Shown here one piece after another: positions 43,183 through 53,555 of a stretch of 64,000 nt of DNA; within the stretch, counting starts at the first letter, position 1, and every line of letters begins with the position of its first letter. A program made the translations under genes and the position numbers. Origin of the DNA: Streptomyces fragilis (GTDB taxonomy: Bacteria; Actinomycetota; Actinomycetes; Streptomycetales; Streptomycetaceae); contig NZ_BEVZ01000008.1 in the NCBI RefSeq assembly GCF_003112515.1, positions 327,164 to 391,163 of the forward strand. The letters are read 5' to 3'. The notes below the pieces were generated by a model that was given only the letters and a program-made list of their open reading frames with translations, was not told where the DNA came from and made no database searches.

Positions 43183-45180
43183 TCAGGGCAGCAGCGCGAC
43201 GGCCACGCCGGCCGGTGCGGTCTCCGTGCCGTCCGCGAGGACGGCGGTCACCCGGTAGAAGGACGTGGTGCCCCGCGGTGCCGACGGGTCGGTCCACGAC
43301 ACCCGGCCCCCGCCGTCCAGCGTGTGGACCAGCACGTAGGACGTGCCGTCCCAGCGGTGGACCCGGTACCCGGTGGCGTCCTCGCCGCCGTACCAGCTCA
43401 GGGAGATCTCGCCGCCGTCGTCGACCACGGTGACGTCGACCGGCGAACCGGATGCGGGCGTCTCCTCCGAGGGCCTCAGGTCGAGTTCCCGCACCTGGAC
43501 GACCTTGCCCTCCCCGGTGGACCTGAAGCTGTCGTTCCAGGCGGTGTCGATCGCGCTGACCAGGAAGCAGACCTCTTCGCCGTCGGCCGCCGCCCGGTAC
43601 TCGAGCTCCGAGGTGTCGGCGAAGGTGTGGTCGACGAGGTGGGCGAGGCAGACCTGACCGCCGTCGCCGTCGTCGTACAGCGAGCCCTTGTAGATGCCGT
43701 AACGGTGCAGGTCCGCCTCGGTGTTGTCGTCCCAGTCGAGGGTGAAGCCGTACTCGGTGGGGGTGACGGTGAGCCCGGTCGGGGCCGCCGGCGCGGTGAG
43801 GTCGCGGCTCTCGGGCGTGACCTGGACGGCGCCGGAGGCGGCGGACTCGGTGCCGGCGCTGTCGTACCCCTTCACCACGTAGTGGTAGGTGACGCCGCCC
43901 TCGGCGGTGTTGTCCACGCAGGTCCAGTACCGCTGGTCCCCCTCGGTCACCGGACCCTTGACCGTGCAGTCCAGCGGCTCGCCGGTGGTGTCCACGGTCA
44001 CCGAGGTGGAGCGGTAGACGTGGAACCCGGCGTAGGAGCCCCCGTCGGCGGGGACAGACCACTTCAGGGAGGCCTTCACCAGACCGGGCGTCGCGGTGAG
44101 CGACCGCGGCGCGGCCACCGGGCGGCGCACGGCCGCCGAGGCGGTGGAGAGGGGCGAGACGACGGTCCCGGTCGTGTCGACGGCGGCCACCCGGTAGGAG
44201 GCGGACACCGAACGGGCCACGGCGGTGTCGCTGTACGCCGTGGCGCCCTTGACCGTCGTCAGCGTGGTGCCGTTGCGGTACAGCTTGTAGGCGGAGGCAC
44301 CGGGCACCGGGTTCCACCGCACCCCGACGGCGGTGTCCGTGGCGGTGGCGGTGACGCCGGCCGGGGTGGCGACCTTGGTCGTCGTGACGCCCTTGTCGGC
44401 GGTGCCGGCGGAGGTGTTGCCGGCCTTGTCGTAGGCGCGGACCTCGTAGTAGTAGAGCTTGCCGTCCATCGGCGGGGTGTCGGTGTACGAGGTCGCCGAC
44501 GCCGTGGCGACGGCGAGCGGCTTCACCGGGTACGAGCCGCCGGAGACGCGGCGGTAGACCTGGTAGCCCGCGAGGTCCATCTCGGGGCTCCTGGTCCAGG
44601 ACAGCTTGGACTTGTAGGTGCTGGTGCTGTAGGTCAGGGCCGCACCGCCGGGCGTGAGCGGCTTGACCGTGTCGACCGTCGCGGAGGTGCGCGGCGCGTA
44701 CGCGAACTTGACGTCGGCGGAGCCGGTCCAGTTGACGAAGTCGATCCGCAGGGAGTGCTTGCCTTGGGGGATGGTGAGGTTGACCGTTTTGGAGACCGTG
44801 GTGGAGACGTTCTTCCAGAGGTCGACCTTGCGGACGCCGTCGAGGTAGACGCGGATGCCGTCGCGCGAGGACGCGGTGAAGGCGAACGGACCGCCGGAGC
44901 CGAAGTCGCGGGTGACGGACCAGCGGACGCCGAAGTAGTTGGAGGGCAGACCGGAAGCCGGCGCGCCCGTCCCCCAGTTCTGGTCGATGGCGCTGTCGCA
45001 GTCGGTCTTCTTCGGCGTGCCGGAGAACGAGGTGTTCGCGAAGAACTGCCGCTTGAACACCGGGGACGCACAGGTCACCGCCGCGGAGGAGGTGGAGGCG
45101 GCCACGCCGATCAGGCCACCGGTGGTGGCGAGGACCACCGCGGTGGCGGTGGCGGCGCGTGCCGTGGAGATGCGGTTCAC
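43183..45180 (-). CDS. Secreted PA14-like / fibronectin type III multidomain protein
   Basis: From GTG 45180 (ribosome site AGGAG) the product is 665 residues with a signal peptide (NRISTARAATATAVVLATTG, cleavage near TSSAAV). An N-terminal PA14-like jelly roll (about 40-160, FKRQFFANTSFSGTPKKTDC and RDGIRVYLDGVRKVDLW) is followed by about five fibronectin III modules, recognisable by KLSWTRSPEMDLAGYQVYRR, YYYEVRAYDKAGNTS, SLKWSVPADGGSYAGFHVYR, TLDWDDNTEADLHRYGIYKG and SLSWYGGEDATGYRVHRW. It is likely a cell-surface or matrix protein that binds carbohydrate. It shares the ECF-like promoter found before the FG-GAP paralogs. Confidence 0.92.
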   Translation of the reverse strand: MNRISTARAATATAVVLATTGGLIGVAASTSSAAVTCASPVFKRQFFANTSFSGTPKKTDCDSAIDQNWGTGAPASGLPSNYFGVRWSVTRDFGSGGPFAFTASSRDGIRVYLDGVRKVDLWKNVSTTVSKTVNLTIPQGKHSLRIDFVNWTGSADVKFAYAPRTSATVDTVKPLTPGGAALTYSTSTYKSKLSWTRSPEMDLAGYQVYRRVSGGSYPVKPLAVATASATSYTDTPPMDGKLYYYEVRAYDKAGNTSAGTADKGVTTTKVATPAGVTATATDTAVGVRWNPVPGASAYKLYRNGTTLTTVKGATAYSDTAVARSVSASYRVAAVDTTGTVVSPLSTASAAVRRPVAAPRSLTATPGLVKASLKWSVPADGGSYAGFHVYRSTSVTVDTTGEPLDCTVKGPVTEGDQRYWTCVDNTAEGGVTYHYVVKGYDSAGTESAASGAVQVTPESRDLTAPAAPTGLTVTPTEYGFTLDWDDNTEADLHRYGIYKGSLYDDGDGGQVCLAHLVDHTFADTSELEYRAAADGEEVCFLVSAIDTAWNDSFRSTGEGKVVQVRELDLRPSEETPASGSPVDVTVVDDGGEISLSWYGGEDATGYRVHRWDGTSYVLVHTLDGGGRVSWTDPSAPRGTTSFYRVTAVLADGTETAPAGVAVALLP

Positions 45181-45242
45181 GATCGGGGAACTCCTGGAGG
45201 GTCCGTGAAGAAGGCCGTTCGCGGGGTACGGCCGTGAACCAT

Positions 45243-45269
45243 GACTCACCGGGGACGGACGAGGTTGTA
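45243..45269 (-). promoter_or_regulatory. ECF-sigma-like promoter of the PA14/FnIII gene
   Basis: Minus strand: TACAACC (45269-45263), 17 bases, GTCATGG from 45245. It is 63 bases before the start codon, with the same -35 and spacing as the FG-GAP promoters 8-18 kb away. Confidence 0.8.
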
Positions 45270-45328
45270 CGCCGGCCCGTGCCTACTGTGTGTGATCACC
45301 GCAGATATGCGCGGGACACCCAGGGAGA

Positions 45329-45372
45329 CGTGTGAAGGCACACTGGCTATGATTCCGCTCTGTCTTCACACG
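45329..45372. promoter_or_regulatory. Inverted repeat flanking a TATGAT box upstream of the sugar-binding lipoprotein
   Basis: CGTGTGAAG (45329-45337) and CTTCACACG (45364-45372) are exact inverted copies 26 bases apart. Between them lies TATGAT (45348-45353), a good -10 hexamer, about 150 bases before the gene start. A repressor spanning this promoter is a reasonable guess. Confidence 0.5.
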
Positions 45373-45503
45373 AGCCGCAGAACATCGTCCCGGTCACGGC
45401 AACGGCCGATTCCCCTTCGTGCCGTTCCGCCCGTGACGCCGTCGTCGGCCCGGATCGTGGTGGGACGCCCCGCCCTTAACCGAACGCAGAAGTGGGCTTT
45501 CGA

Positions 45504-46586
45504 ATGCGTCGTTATGCCATATCCATGGCCGCCGTCACGCTGTCCTTCTCGCTCGCCGCGTGCGGGGGTGCTCAGGGGAAGGACGGCGACGACGCCGCTC
45601 CGTCCGACCTGAACGACATCACGATCGGTCTGCTGATGCCGGAGAAGAAGATCTCCCGGTACGAGGCCTTCGACTTCCCGATCTTCAAGGACAAGGTCGA
45701 AGAGCTCACCGACGGCCAGGGCGTGGTCCGCTACGCCAACGCCGACGGCGACCAGGACACGCAGAACCGGCAGATGCGCTCGATGGTCGACGCCAAGGTC
45801 GACGTGATCGTCGTGGACGCGGTGGACGCGGCGGCGGTGGCCCCCGAGGTCAAGTACGCCAAGGAGGCGGGCGTCCCGGTCATCGCCTACGACCGCCTGG
45901 CCGAGGGTCCGGTCGACGCGTACGTGTCGTTCAACAACACGGTGGTCGGCGAGGTCCAGGGCCGGTCCCTGGCCGAGGCCGTCCCCGGTGGCAGCATCGT
46001 GATGATCAACGGCTCGCCCACCGACCCCAACGCCAAGATGTTCCGGGACGGCGCACGGATCGAGCTGAACGGCCAGTCCGTCAAGGAGTACGACACCGAG
46101 GGGTGGGACCCGGAGAAGGCCAAGAAGCACATGAAGGACGCGATCGAGGCACTGGGCGTGTCCAAGATCGACGGCGTGCTCTCCGCCAACGACGGCATGG
46201 CCGGCGGCGTGGTCGAGGCTCTCAAGGAGGCGGGTGTCACCGACATGCCGCCCATCACCGGCCAGGACGCGGACATCGAGGCCGTCCGGCGCATCGTCAC
46301 CGGTGAGCAGTACATGACGGTCTACAAGCCGTACCCGAACGAGGCCGAGGCCGCCGCGGAGATGGCCGTCGCCAAGGTCCGCAGCCACGACATCCAGTTC
46401 GACGCGCTGACCCGTGACTCGGTGGACAGCCCGACCAAGAAGGACATTCCGGCGGCGCTCGTCCCCGTGATCGAACTGACCCGGGACAACATCAAGGACA
46501 CCGTCGTCGCCGACGGCATCCACAAGGTCGACGACATCTGCGTGGCTGAAATTCGCGAGGCCTGCAAGGCCGCCAAGCTGCTCTGA
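45504..46586 (+). CDS. Sugar ABC-type substrate-binding lipoprotein (XylF/RbsB-like), orphan
   Basis: The 360-residue protein from ATG 45504 has a lipoprotein signal with lipobox LAAC (cysteine 20). The periplasmic-binding fold shows ITIGLLMPEKKISRYE, YANADGDQDTQNRQMRSMVD, DVIVVDAVDAAAV and GSPTDPNAKMF, closest to D-xylose-binding proteins. It should capture a sugar outside the membrane. No permease or ATPase gene is adjacent, so it must share another transporter or act as a sensor for one. GTG 45492 is an alternative start. Confidence 0.93.
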   Translation: MRRYAISMAAVTLSFSLAACGGAQGKDGDDAAPSDLNDITIGLLMPEKKISRYEAFDFPIFKDKVEELTDGQGVVRYANADGDQDTQNRQMRSMVDAKVDVIVVDAVDAAAVAPEVKYAKEAGVPVIAYDRLAEGPVDAYVSFNNTVVGEVQGRSLAEAVPGGSIVMINGSPTDPNAKMFRDGARIELNGQSVKEYDTEGWDPEKAKKHMKDAIEALGVSKIDGVLSANDGMAGGVVEALKEAGVTDMPPITGQDADIEAVRRIVTGEQYMTVYKPYPNEAEAAAEMAVAKVRSHDIQFDALTRDSVDSPTKKDIPAALVPVIELTRDNIKDTVVADGIHKVDDICVAEIREACKAAKLL

Positions 46587-46602
46587 CGTCCTGACGCACC
46601 GG

Positions 46603-46628
46603 CCGGCCCCGAGCCCCCTCGGGGCCGG
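46603..46628 (+). terminator. Terminator after the sugar-binding lipoprotein gene
   Basis: A perfect 11-base-pair stem (46603-46613 with 46618-46628) and 4-base loop, 16 bases beyond the stop codon. Confidence 0.83.
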
Positions 46629-46706
46629 TGGCGTATTGCGGCGCGGGTCCGCGGCCACGCATAGTGGCGCTGCGAACAGGCGGCGCTACCGGGGGTGGAG
46701 AACTGA

Positions 46707-47741
46707 ATGTCCGGTGAGGCTGCCGCGGTCCGTGCGGCCCAGGAGCATCCGCACGGTCCCGAGCGCCTGTGCGAGGAGGGCGACCGGGTGTACGCCCGTG
46801 CCGTCCGGCGGGGGCGGGTGCCGCGCCGCGATTCCGAGGCGGTGCCCTGCCTGCTGGACCTCGGCCTGCTGCACCCCGACCCGGACGACATGGACTGGCT
46901 GGTGCCGACGGCGCCGCAGGAGGTCATGACCCGGCTGCTGCGCGAGCTGTGCGCCGAGATGGGCGACGCCCACCGGCGGATGGACTCGGCGCTCTCGGCG
47001 GCCGACCGCTACGCGGGCCTCGGCAGCCGGCTGCGCCCGGCGGGCGGGGCGGGGCCGCTGGGCAGCGAGGCGTCGCTGCGGGTGCTGGACGGGCTGCCGA
47101 GGATCCAGACGGCCATCGACGAGGCCTCCGCCGCCTGCGTCACCGAGGTGCTCACGGTGCAGCCGGGCGGCATCCGCCCCGAGCACGAGCTGAGCGAGGG
47201 CCTGCCGCGCGCCATGGAGCTGCGGCACCGCGGCGTGCGGATGCGGGACCTGTACACGCACGTCGCCCGGCACGGACAGGGGCTGCTGGGCTATCTGGAA
47301 CTGATGGGTGACGCGGTGGAGGCCCGCACCCTCGACGAGGTGCCGGAACGGCTGATTCTTTTCGATCGCACGGTCGCCTTCGTCCCGGCCAACACCCGCC
47401 GCTCGGTGGCCCTGGAACTGCGGCACCCCGCCCTGGTGGACTACCTGGCCACCGTCTTCGAGCGGCTGTGGCGACTGGCCGTCCCGGTCGGCTCGCCCGT
47501 ACCGGCGCCGGAGGACGGCGGGGTGGGGGTCTCCCACCGCGAGCGGTCGATCGCCGCGCTCCTCGCCGAGGGCCACCAGGACGCCGCCATCGCCGAGCGG
47601 CTCGGCATCAGCGTGCGCACCTGCCGGGCGCACATCGCCCGCCTGAGCGAGCGGCTGGGGGCCACCAGCCGGACCCAGCTCGGCGTCCGGATCGCCCATG
47701 CGGGGCTGGACCGCCCGCCGGGGGCGGACGGGCTGCCGTAG
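46707..47741 (+). CDS. LuxR-type HTH regulator with N-terminal sensor region, paralog A
   Basis: The 344-residue protein starts at ATG 46707. The C-terminal LuxR-type HTH (about 270-335) reads SHRERSIAALLAEGHQDAAIAERLGISVRTCRAHIARLSERLG. The N-terminal part is alpha-helical and carries RIQTAIDEASAACVTEVLTVQPGG and a segment RLILFDRTVAFVPANTRRSVALELRHPALVDYL, resembling the phospholipase-D-like/TrmB-type sensor region of many actinobacterial regulators. It is about 35-40% alike with the convergent gene at 47784-48803 by eye. The stop codon begins a 9-base repeat. The ligand is unknown. Confidence 0.88.
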   Translation: MSGEAAAVRAAQEHPHGPERLCEEGDRVYARAVRRGRVPRRDSEAVPCLLDLGLLHPDPDDMDWLVPTAPQEVMTRLLRELCAEMGDAHRRMDSALSAADRYAGLGSRLRPAGGAGPLGSEASLRVLDGLPRIQTAIDEASAACVTEVLTVQPGGIRPEHELSEGLPRAMELRHRGVRMRDLYTHVARHGQGLLGYLELMGDAVEARTLDEVPERLILFDRTVAFVPANTRRSVALELRHPALVDYLATVFERLWRLAVPVGSPVPAPEDGGVGVSHRERSIAALLAEGHQDAAIAERLGISVRTCRAHIARLSERLGATSRTQLGVRIAHAGLDRPPGADGLP

Positions 47742-47774
47742 GGGCCGTAGGGGCCCTAGGGGCCGTGGAGGCCT
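47739..47774 (+). repeat. 9-base tandem repeats starting at the paralog A stop codon
   Basis: Units TAGGGGCCG, TAGGGGCCC, TAGGGGCCG and a degenerate TGGAGGCCT run from the TAG stop (47739-47741) towards the convergent gene. The GGGGCC cores could pair as a weak terminator. Confidence 0.82.
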
Positions 47775-47783
47775 CCTGCGGCC

Positions 47784-48803
47784 TCAGCCGGCGTCGGGCG
47801 GCGCTGCGTCGTCGTCCAGGAGCCCGGAGCGGGCGATGAGGTAGCCGAGCTGGGCCCGGCTGCCGCTGCCGAGGGCGGCGGCCAGTTTGGCTATGTGGGC
47901 GCGGCAGGTGCGGACGTTCATGCCGAGACGGCGCGCGATGGCCTCGTCCACCTGACCTTCGATCAGCAGCCGGGCGATGGTCCGCTGGACCTCGGTGATG
48001 CCGTCGACGGAGGCCTCGTCGGGCCTCTCCTGGAAGAGCGGGACGGCGCTGCGCCACTGCTGGTCGAAGACCTTGATCAGGTAGTCGACCAGGCCCGGGT
48101 GGCGCAGCTCCAGGGCCACCTTGCGGTCGTCCTGGGCGGGGATGAAGGCCACCGACCGGTCGAAGATCGTCAGCCGGTCCACCAGTTCCCGCGCGGTGCG
48201 GAACTCGACGTGCGCGTCACTCATCAGCCGTGCGTAGGTGAGCGTGCCGGGGCTGTGGCGGGCCGTGTGCTGGTAGAGCACCCGCATCGACAGACCGCGC
48301 TCCAGCACGTCCTGGCCGAGCCGGAACGCCGTGGTGAGCGTGGGCTCGCTGCGCCCGCCGCCGGGCTGGACGGAGAGGATCTCCGAGCGGCAGTTGGCCT
48401 GCGCCACCTGGATCGCCTCGTTGATCCGGTCCACGCCCTCCAGCACGTTGATCGCGTGGGTGGGCCGGCTGTGCGCGGCGATGGAGAGGAACGGCTCGAA
48501 GGCGTGGGTGAGCTGGACGGCCTGCTCCCGGTGCCGCTGGATCTCCCGCTCCAGCGGCAGCAGCCGCTGGGACAGGGCGGTCGCCGGCGGCAGCGGCCTG
48601 AGCCAGGCGGAGTCGTCGGGGTCGGGCTGGAGGAGGGCGAACTCGAGCAGGCACGGTGCGGTTTCGGCCTCGGAGCGCTGGATGCGGCCGCGGCTGAGGG
48701 CATCGGCGTAGAGCCGCCTGCCGTCCTCGCACATTGCCTCCATCCCGTGGGGATGTGTCCTTGTTATGTCGGTATGTTCCATATCTCCGCCCCCCAGGGT
48801 CAT
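47784..48803 (-). CDS. LuxR-type HTH regulator with N-terminal sensor region, paralog B
   Basis: This is a 339-residue paralog of the neighbouring regulator. It shares MCEDGRRLYADALSRGRI, RINEAIQVAQANCRSEILSV, RLTIFDRSVAFIPAQDDRKV and the C-terminal HTH with TIARLLIEGQVDEAIARRLG then MNVRTCRAHIAKLAAALG. The start is uncertain: ATG 48803 lacks a ribosome site and ATG 48782 has GGAG only two bases away. It points away from the small peptide gene at 48912, leaving a 108-base divergent promoter region. It may sense a signal and control that peptide gene; that is inference. Confidence 0.87.
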   Translation of the reverse strand: MTLGGGDMEHTDITRTHPHGMEAMCEDGRRLYADALSRGRIQRSEAETAPCLLEFALLQPDPDDSAWLRPLPPATALSQRLLPLEREIQRHREQAVQLTHAFEPFLSIAAHSRPTHAINVLEGVDRINEAIQVAQANCRSEILSVQPGGGRSEPTLTTAFRLGQDVLERGLSMRVLYQHTARHSPGTLTYARLMSDAHVEFRTARELVDRLTIFDRSVAFIPAQDDRKVALELRHPGLVDYLIKVFDQQWRSAVPLFQERPDEASVDGITEVQRTIARLLIEGQVDEAIARRLGMNVRTCRAHIAKLAAALGSGSRAQLGYLIARSGLLDDDAAPPDAG

Positions 48804-48911
48804 GAACGTGCAGGAACATGATGCATCTTCGAACTGGCCATCGTGTGCCGGTATGGGTCATCGTCTGATGCGGCGAGGGACCGAATTTGGGAAGTGAGGA
48901 CGAAGTCCACC

Positions 48912-49112
48912 ATGTGCAAGAGATTGCTTCACTCGGCGCTTGCTGTGGCCTTCTCGGCGGGCGCGATCATCGGTGCCGCCTCCCTGACGGACGTCGTCTG
49001 GGACGGCCCGTCCGTCGGCCGCGGCACATCTGTGCACGCGGGGGACGTGGTCTGGGACCGGGTCGAGGCCAGCCCCGCCGGAGGCGCCGTCCAGGCGGGC
49101 ACGGAAGCATGA
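48912..49112 (+). CDS. Small secreted peptide with repeated DVVWD motif
   Basis: The 66-residue product starts MCKRLLHSALAVAFSAGAII, a clear signal sequence (hydrophobic to about residue 24). The mature ~40 residues contain DVVWD twice (27-31 and 45-49), 18 residues apart, and no cysteine. The stop overlaps the next gene's start (ATGA, 49109-49112), so the two are translationally coupled. It is divergent from a LuxR-type regulator. I do not recognise a characterised family; small exported peptide, possibly a signal, is inference from size, export signal and neighbours. Confidence 0.75.
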   Translation: MCKRLLHSALAVAFSAGAIIGAASLTDVVWDGPSVGRGTSVHAGDVVWDRVEASPAGGAVQAGTEA

Positions 49113-49441
49113 GCACGCCGCCGGACGACCGCTCGTTCCGCCGGGAGATGGCCGTGGCCTACCGGTCCGGCTGGCACTTCGTCGACCTCGTCACCGCGCT
49201 CCCCCACGCCGGTGACTCCCTGATGGTCACCGTCTTCGGGGAGCCGGTCGTGGTGACGCGCGACGAGGAGGAGGACGTGCGGGCGTTCCGGTGCCTGCGC
49301 CGCCCCCGCGGAGCGCCGCAGCCGGTCCGCTGCGCGATCCGATATGGAATGATCTTCGTGAACCTGGACCAAAGGGACCATCGGGAGTTCGCCCCCCACG
49401 AACTCCCGGACGTCTCGACAGCCACCCCCCGCAGCGCCTGA
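49109..49441 (+). CDS. Rieske-like domain remnant protein, coupled to the small peptide
   Basis: The 110-residue protein reads SLMVTVFGEPVVVTRDEEED, VRAFRCLRRPRGAPQPVRCA and YGMIFVNLDQRDHREF. This follows the order of the Rieske domain of ring-hydroxylating oxygenases (GEPVVVxRDxxG, VRAFxNxCRHRG, then a pattern like the post-cluster strand), but the CxH and CxxH cluster ligands are absent. It therefore probably does not hold an iron-sulfur cluster. It overlaps the peptide gene by four bases and may modify, escort or regulate it. The similarity is by eye and weak. Confidence 0.6.
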   Translation: MSTPPDDRSFRREMAVAYRSGWHFVDLVTALPHAGDSLMVTVFGEPVVVTRDEEEDVRAFRCLRRPRGAPQPVRCAIRYGMIFVNLDQRDHREFAPHELPDVSTATPRSA

Positions 49442-49560
49442 CGCGATACCCCCAACGTCAAAGATCGCCTCAGGTGCTTCCCCCCGGCAGCGGCGCCACC
49501 GTGACCTGAACACGGTGGCGCCGCTGTCGTGTGCCCGGGAACTCCTCCGCCTCCCACCGC

Positions 49561-49581
49561 CTTGAGTGGAATAGACTCAAG
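49561..49581. promoter_or_regulatory. Perfect HAIR element (HspR operator) upstream of clpB
   Basis: CTTGAGT, GGAATAG, ACTCAAG matches the HAIR consensus exactly and lies 98 bases before the clpB start. It is the second exact copy in the window, consistent with HspR control of clpB. Confidence 0.95.
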
Positions 49582-49679
49582 TTTGTGGACGTTGGCCGCG
49601 TCAGAGCGGGTAACCGACGTCTGGATGCGTCGTGACATCCGCACGGGCCGTACGGGCGGGCAAGGGAGGAGAACCGGAC

Positions 49680-52274
<2,595 letters not shown>

Positions 52275-52287
52275 CGGACCGAGCCCC

Positions 52288-52326
52288 AGGGCCGTGCCTC
52301 CGCCGTACGCGCGGGGGCACGGCCCT
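52288..52326. terminator. Bidirectional terminator after clpB
   Basis: An 11-base-pair perfect stem (52288-52298 with 52316-52326) between convergent clpB and the membrane-protein gene at 52352; the 17-base loop can pair further. Confidence 0.75.
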
Positions 52327-52351
52327 CGTCGCGGAGCGGGCTCCGGCCCGG

Positions 52352-52846
52352 TCAGGTGGTGAACGCCTCGAGGCGGACCCGGGCGGTGCCGGCGTCCTCG
52401 TAGGTGACCGTGACGTTCAGGGCGTGTGCCCGGCCGCCGGTGCTGTCCGTCGAGGCGCACAGCGCGGCGGACTCCGGATGGCAGAACTCGGTGCGGGTCT
52501 CGATCGCGGGCCAGTTCCGGGCCGTCCAGTCGGCCACCTCCGCACGCGGCATCCGGAAGTCGGCCCGGTAGTGGGTGTCCAACCACGTCTGCACCGTGCA
52601 CCTGGCGTCGGTGGCGCCGGAGGGGAGCGTGCCGCCGGCGAAGGCGAGCGCCTCGGCGCAGGGGGCCTCCTGGGCGGTGGCACCCCGCTGGTCCCGGGCG
52701 TCCCGGGCGTCCCGGGCGTCCCGGTCGTCCGGGGCGTCGGCCGCGGCCCCCGCGTACCAGGCGGCCGCCAGGGCCGCGCACCCGAGCGCCGCGGCGAGGG
52801 CGATCAGGACCACCCGCCAGGTCTTCCGTCCGCGGGCGTCCGCCAC
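52352..52846 (-). CDS. Hypothetical membrane-anchored secreted protein
   Basis: From GTG 52846 (GGGAGGGGG ribosome site) the product is 164 residues. One hydrophobic segment near the N-terminus (about 9-32, VVLIALAAALGCAALAAAWYAG) acts as signal or anchor. A short Asp/Ala/Arg repeat (DARDARDARD) encoded by 9-base DNA repeats follows, then a small domain with four cysteines (APCAEAL, ARCTVQTW, TEFCHPES, AALCAS) that could form two disulfides outside the cell. I recognise no family. It is divergent from the YbjN gene. Confidence 0.7.
   Translation of the reverse strand: MADARGRKTWRVVLIALAAALGCAALAAAWYAGAAADAPDDRDARDARDARDQRGATAQEAPCAEALAFAGGTLPSGATDARCTVQTWLDTHYRADFRMPRAEVADWTARNWPAIETRTEFCHPESAALCASTDSTGGRAHALNVTVTYEDAGTARVRLEAFTT
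52691..52735 (-). repeat. Five 9-base tandem repeats inside the membrane-protein gene
   Basis: GTCCCGGGC is present three times exactly and twice with changes, encoding DAR repeats on the minus strand. Confidence 0.85.
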
Positions 52847-52986
52847 GCCGGCCCCCTCCCGTGTCGCGCCGACCGCCAACCGGGTCGGATCACGCCATAC
52901 ACGACGTCCCGCGCGGCCCAGGGGTTGCAGCCCCCCTCCCCCCGTGGGGGAGACTGGCCGGAGATCCATACGAAGGGAAAATTACG

Positions 52987-53517
52987 GTGAGCATCGACCC
53001 GTCCTCGATTCCGAACTTCGGGGGCCAGCAGCCCGAGCCGCAGCCCCAGGGACCGGCGGGCCCCGTTGTCCCGGATCAGGACCTGGTGAAGCAGCTTCTC
53101 GAGCAGATGGAGCTGAAGTACGTGGTGGACGACGAGGGTGACCTCGCCGCCCCGTGGGAGAGCTTCCGCACGTACTTCATGTTCCGTGGCGAGAACGAAC
53201 AGGCGATCTTCTCGGTGCGGACGTTCTACGACCGCCCGCACGAGATCGAGGCCAAGCCGCAGCTCCTGGAGTCCATCGACGACTGGAACCGCCGCACCCT
53301 GTGGCCCAAGGTCTACACCCACACCCACGACGACGGCACCGTCCGCCTCATCGGCGAGGCGCAGATGCTGATCGGCATGGGCGTCAGCCTGGAGCACTTC
53401 GTGTCCTCCACGGTCAGCTGGGTCCGCGCCGCCATCGAGTTCGACAAGTGGCTGGTGGAGCAGCTGGGCCTGGAGCAGGACGTCAACGAGTCCGAGAAGC
53501 CGGACGACGAGGCCTGA
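52987..53517 (+). CDS. YbjN-domain protein
   Basis: From GTG 52987 (AAGGGA ribosome site) the product is 176 residues. A Pro/Gln-rich start (1-28) is followed by a YbjN-type fold (LVKQLLEQMELKYVVDDEGD, FMFRGENEQAIFSVRTFYDR, DWNRRTLWPKVYTHTHDDGT, SLEHFVSSTVSWVRAAIEF). The family resembles secretion chaperones in fold, and in bacteria it is linked to surface and motility phenotypes, but the biochemical role is unknown. Confidence 0.87.
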   Translation: MSIDPSSIPNFGGQQPEPQPQGPAGPVVPDQDLVKQLLEQMELKYVVDDEGDLAAPWESFRTYFMFRGENEQAIFSVRTFYDRPHEIEAKPQLLESIDDWNRRTLWPKVYTHTHDDGTVRLIGEAQMLIGMGVSLEHFVSSTVSWVRAAIEFDKWLVEQLGLEQDVNESEKPDDEA

Positions 53518-53555
53518 GCGTCCGCCGCGCGCGGGCGACGTCCCGCCCGGCGGCC

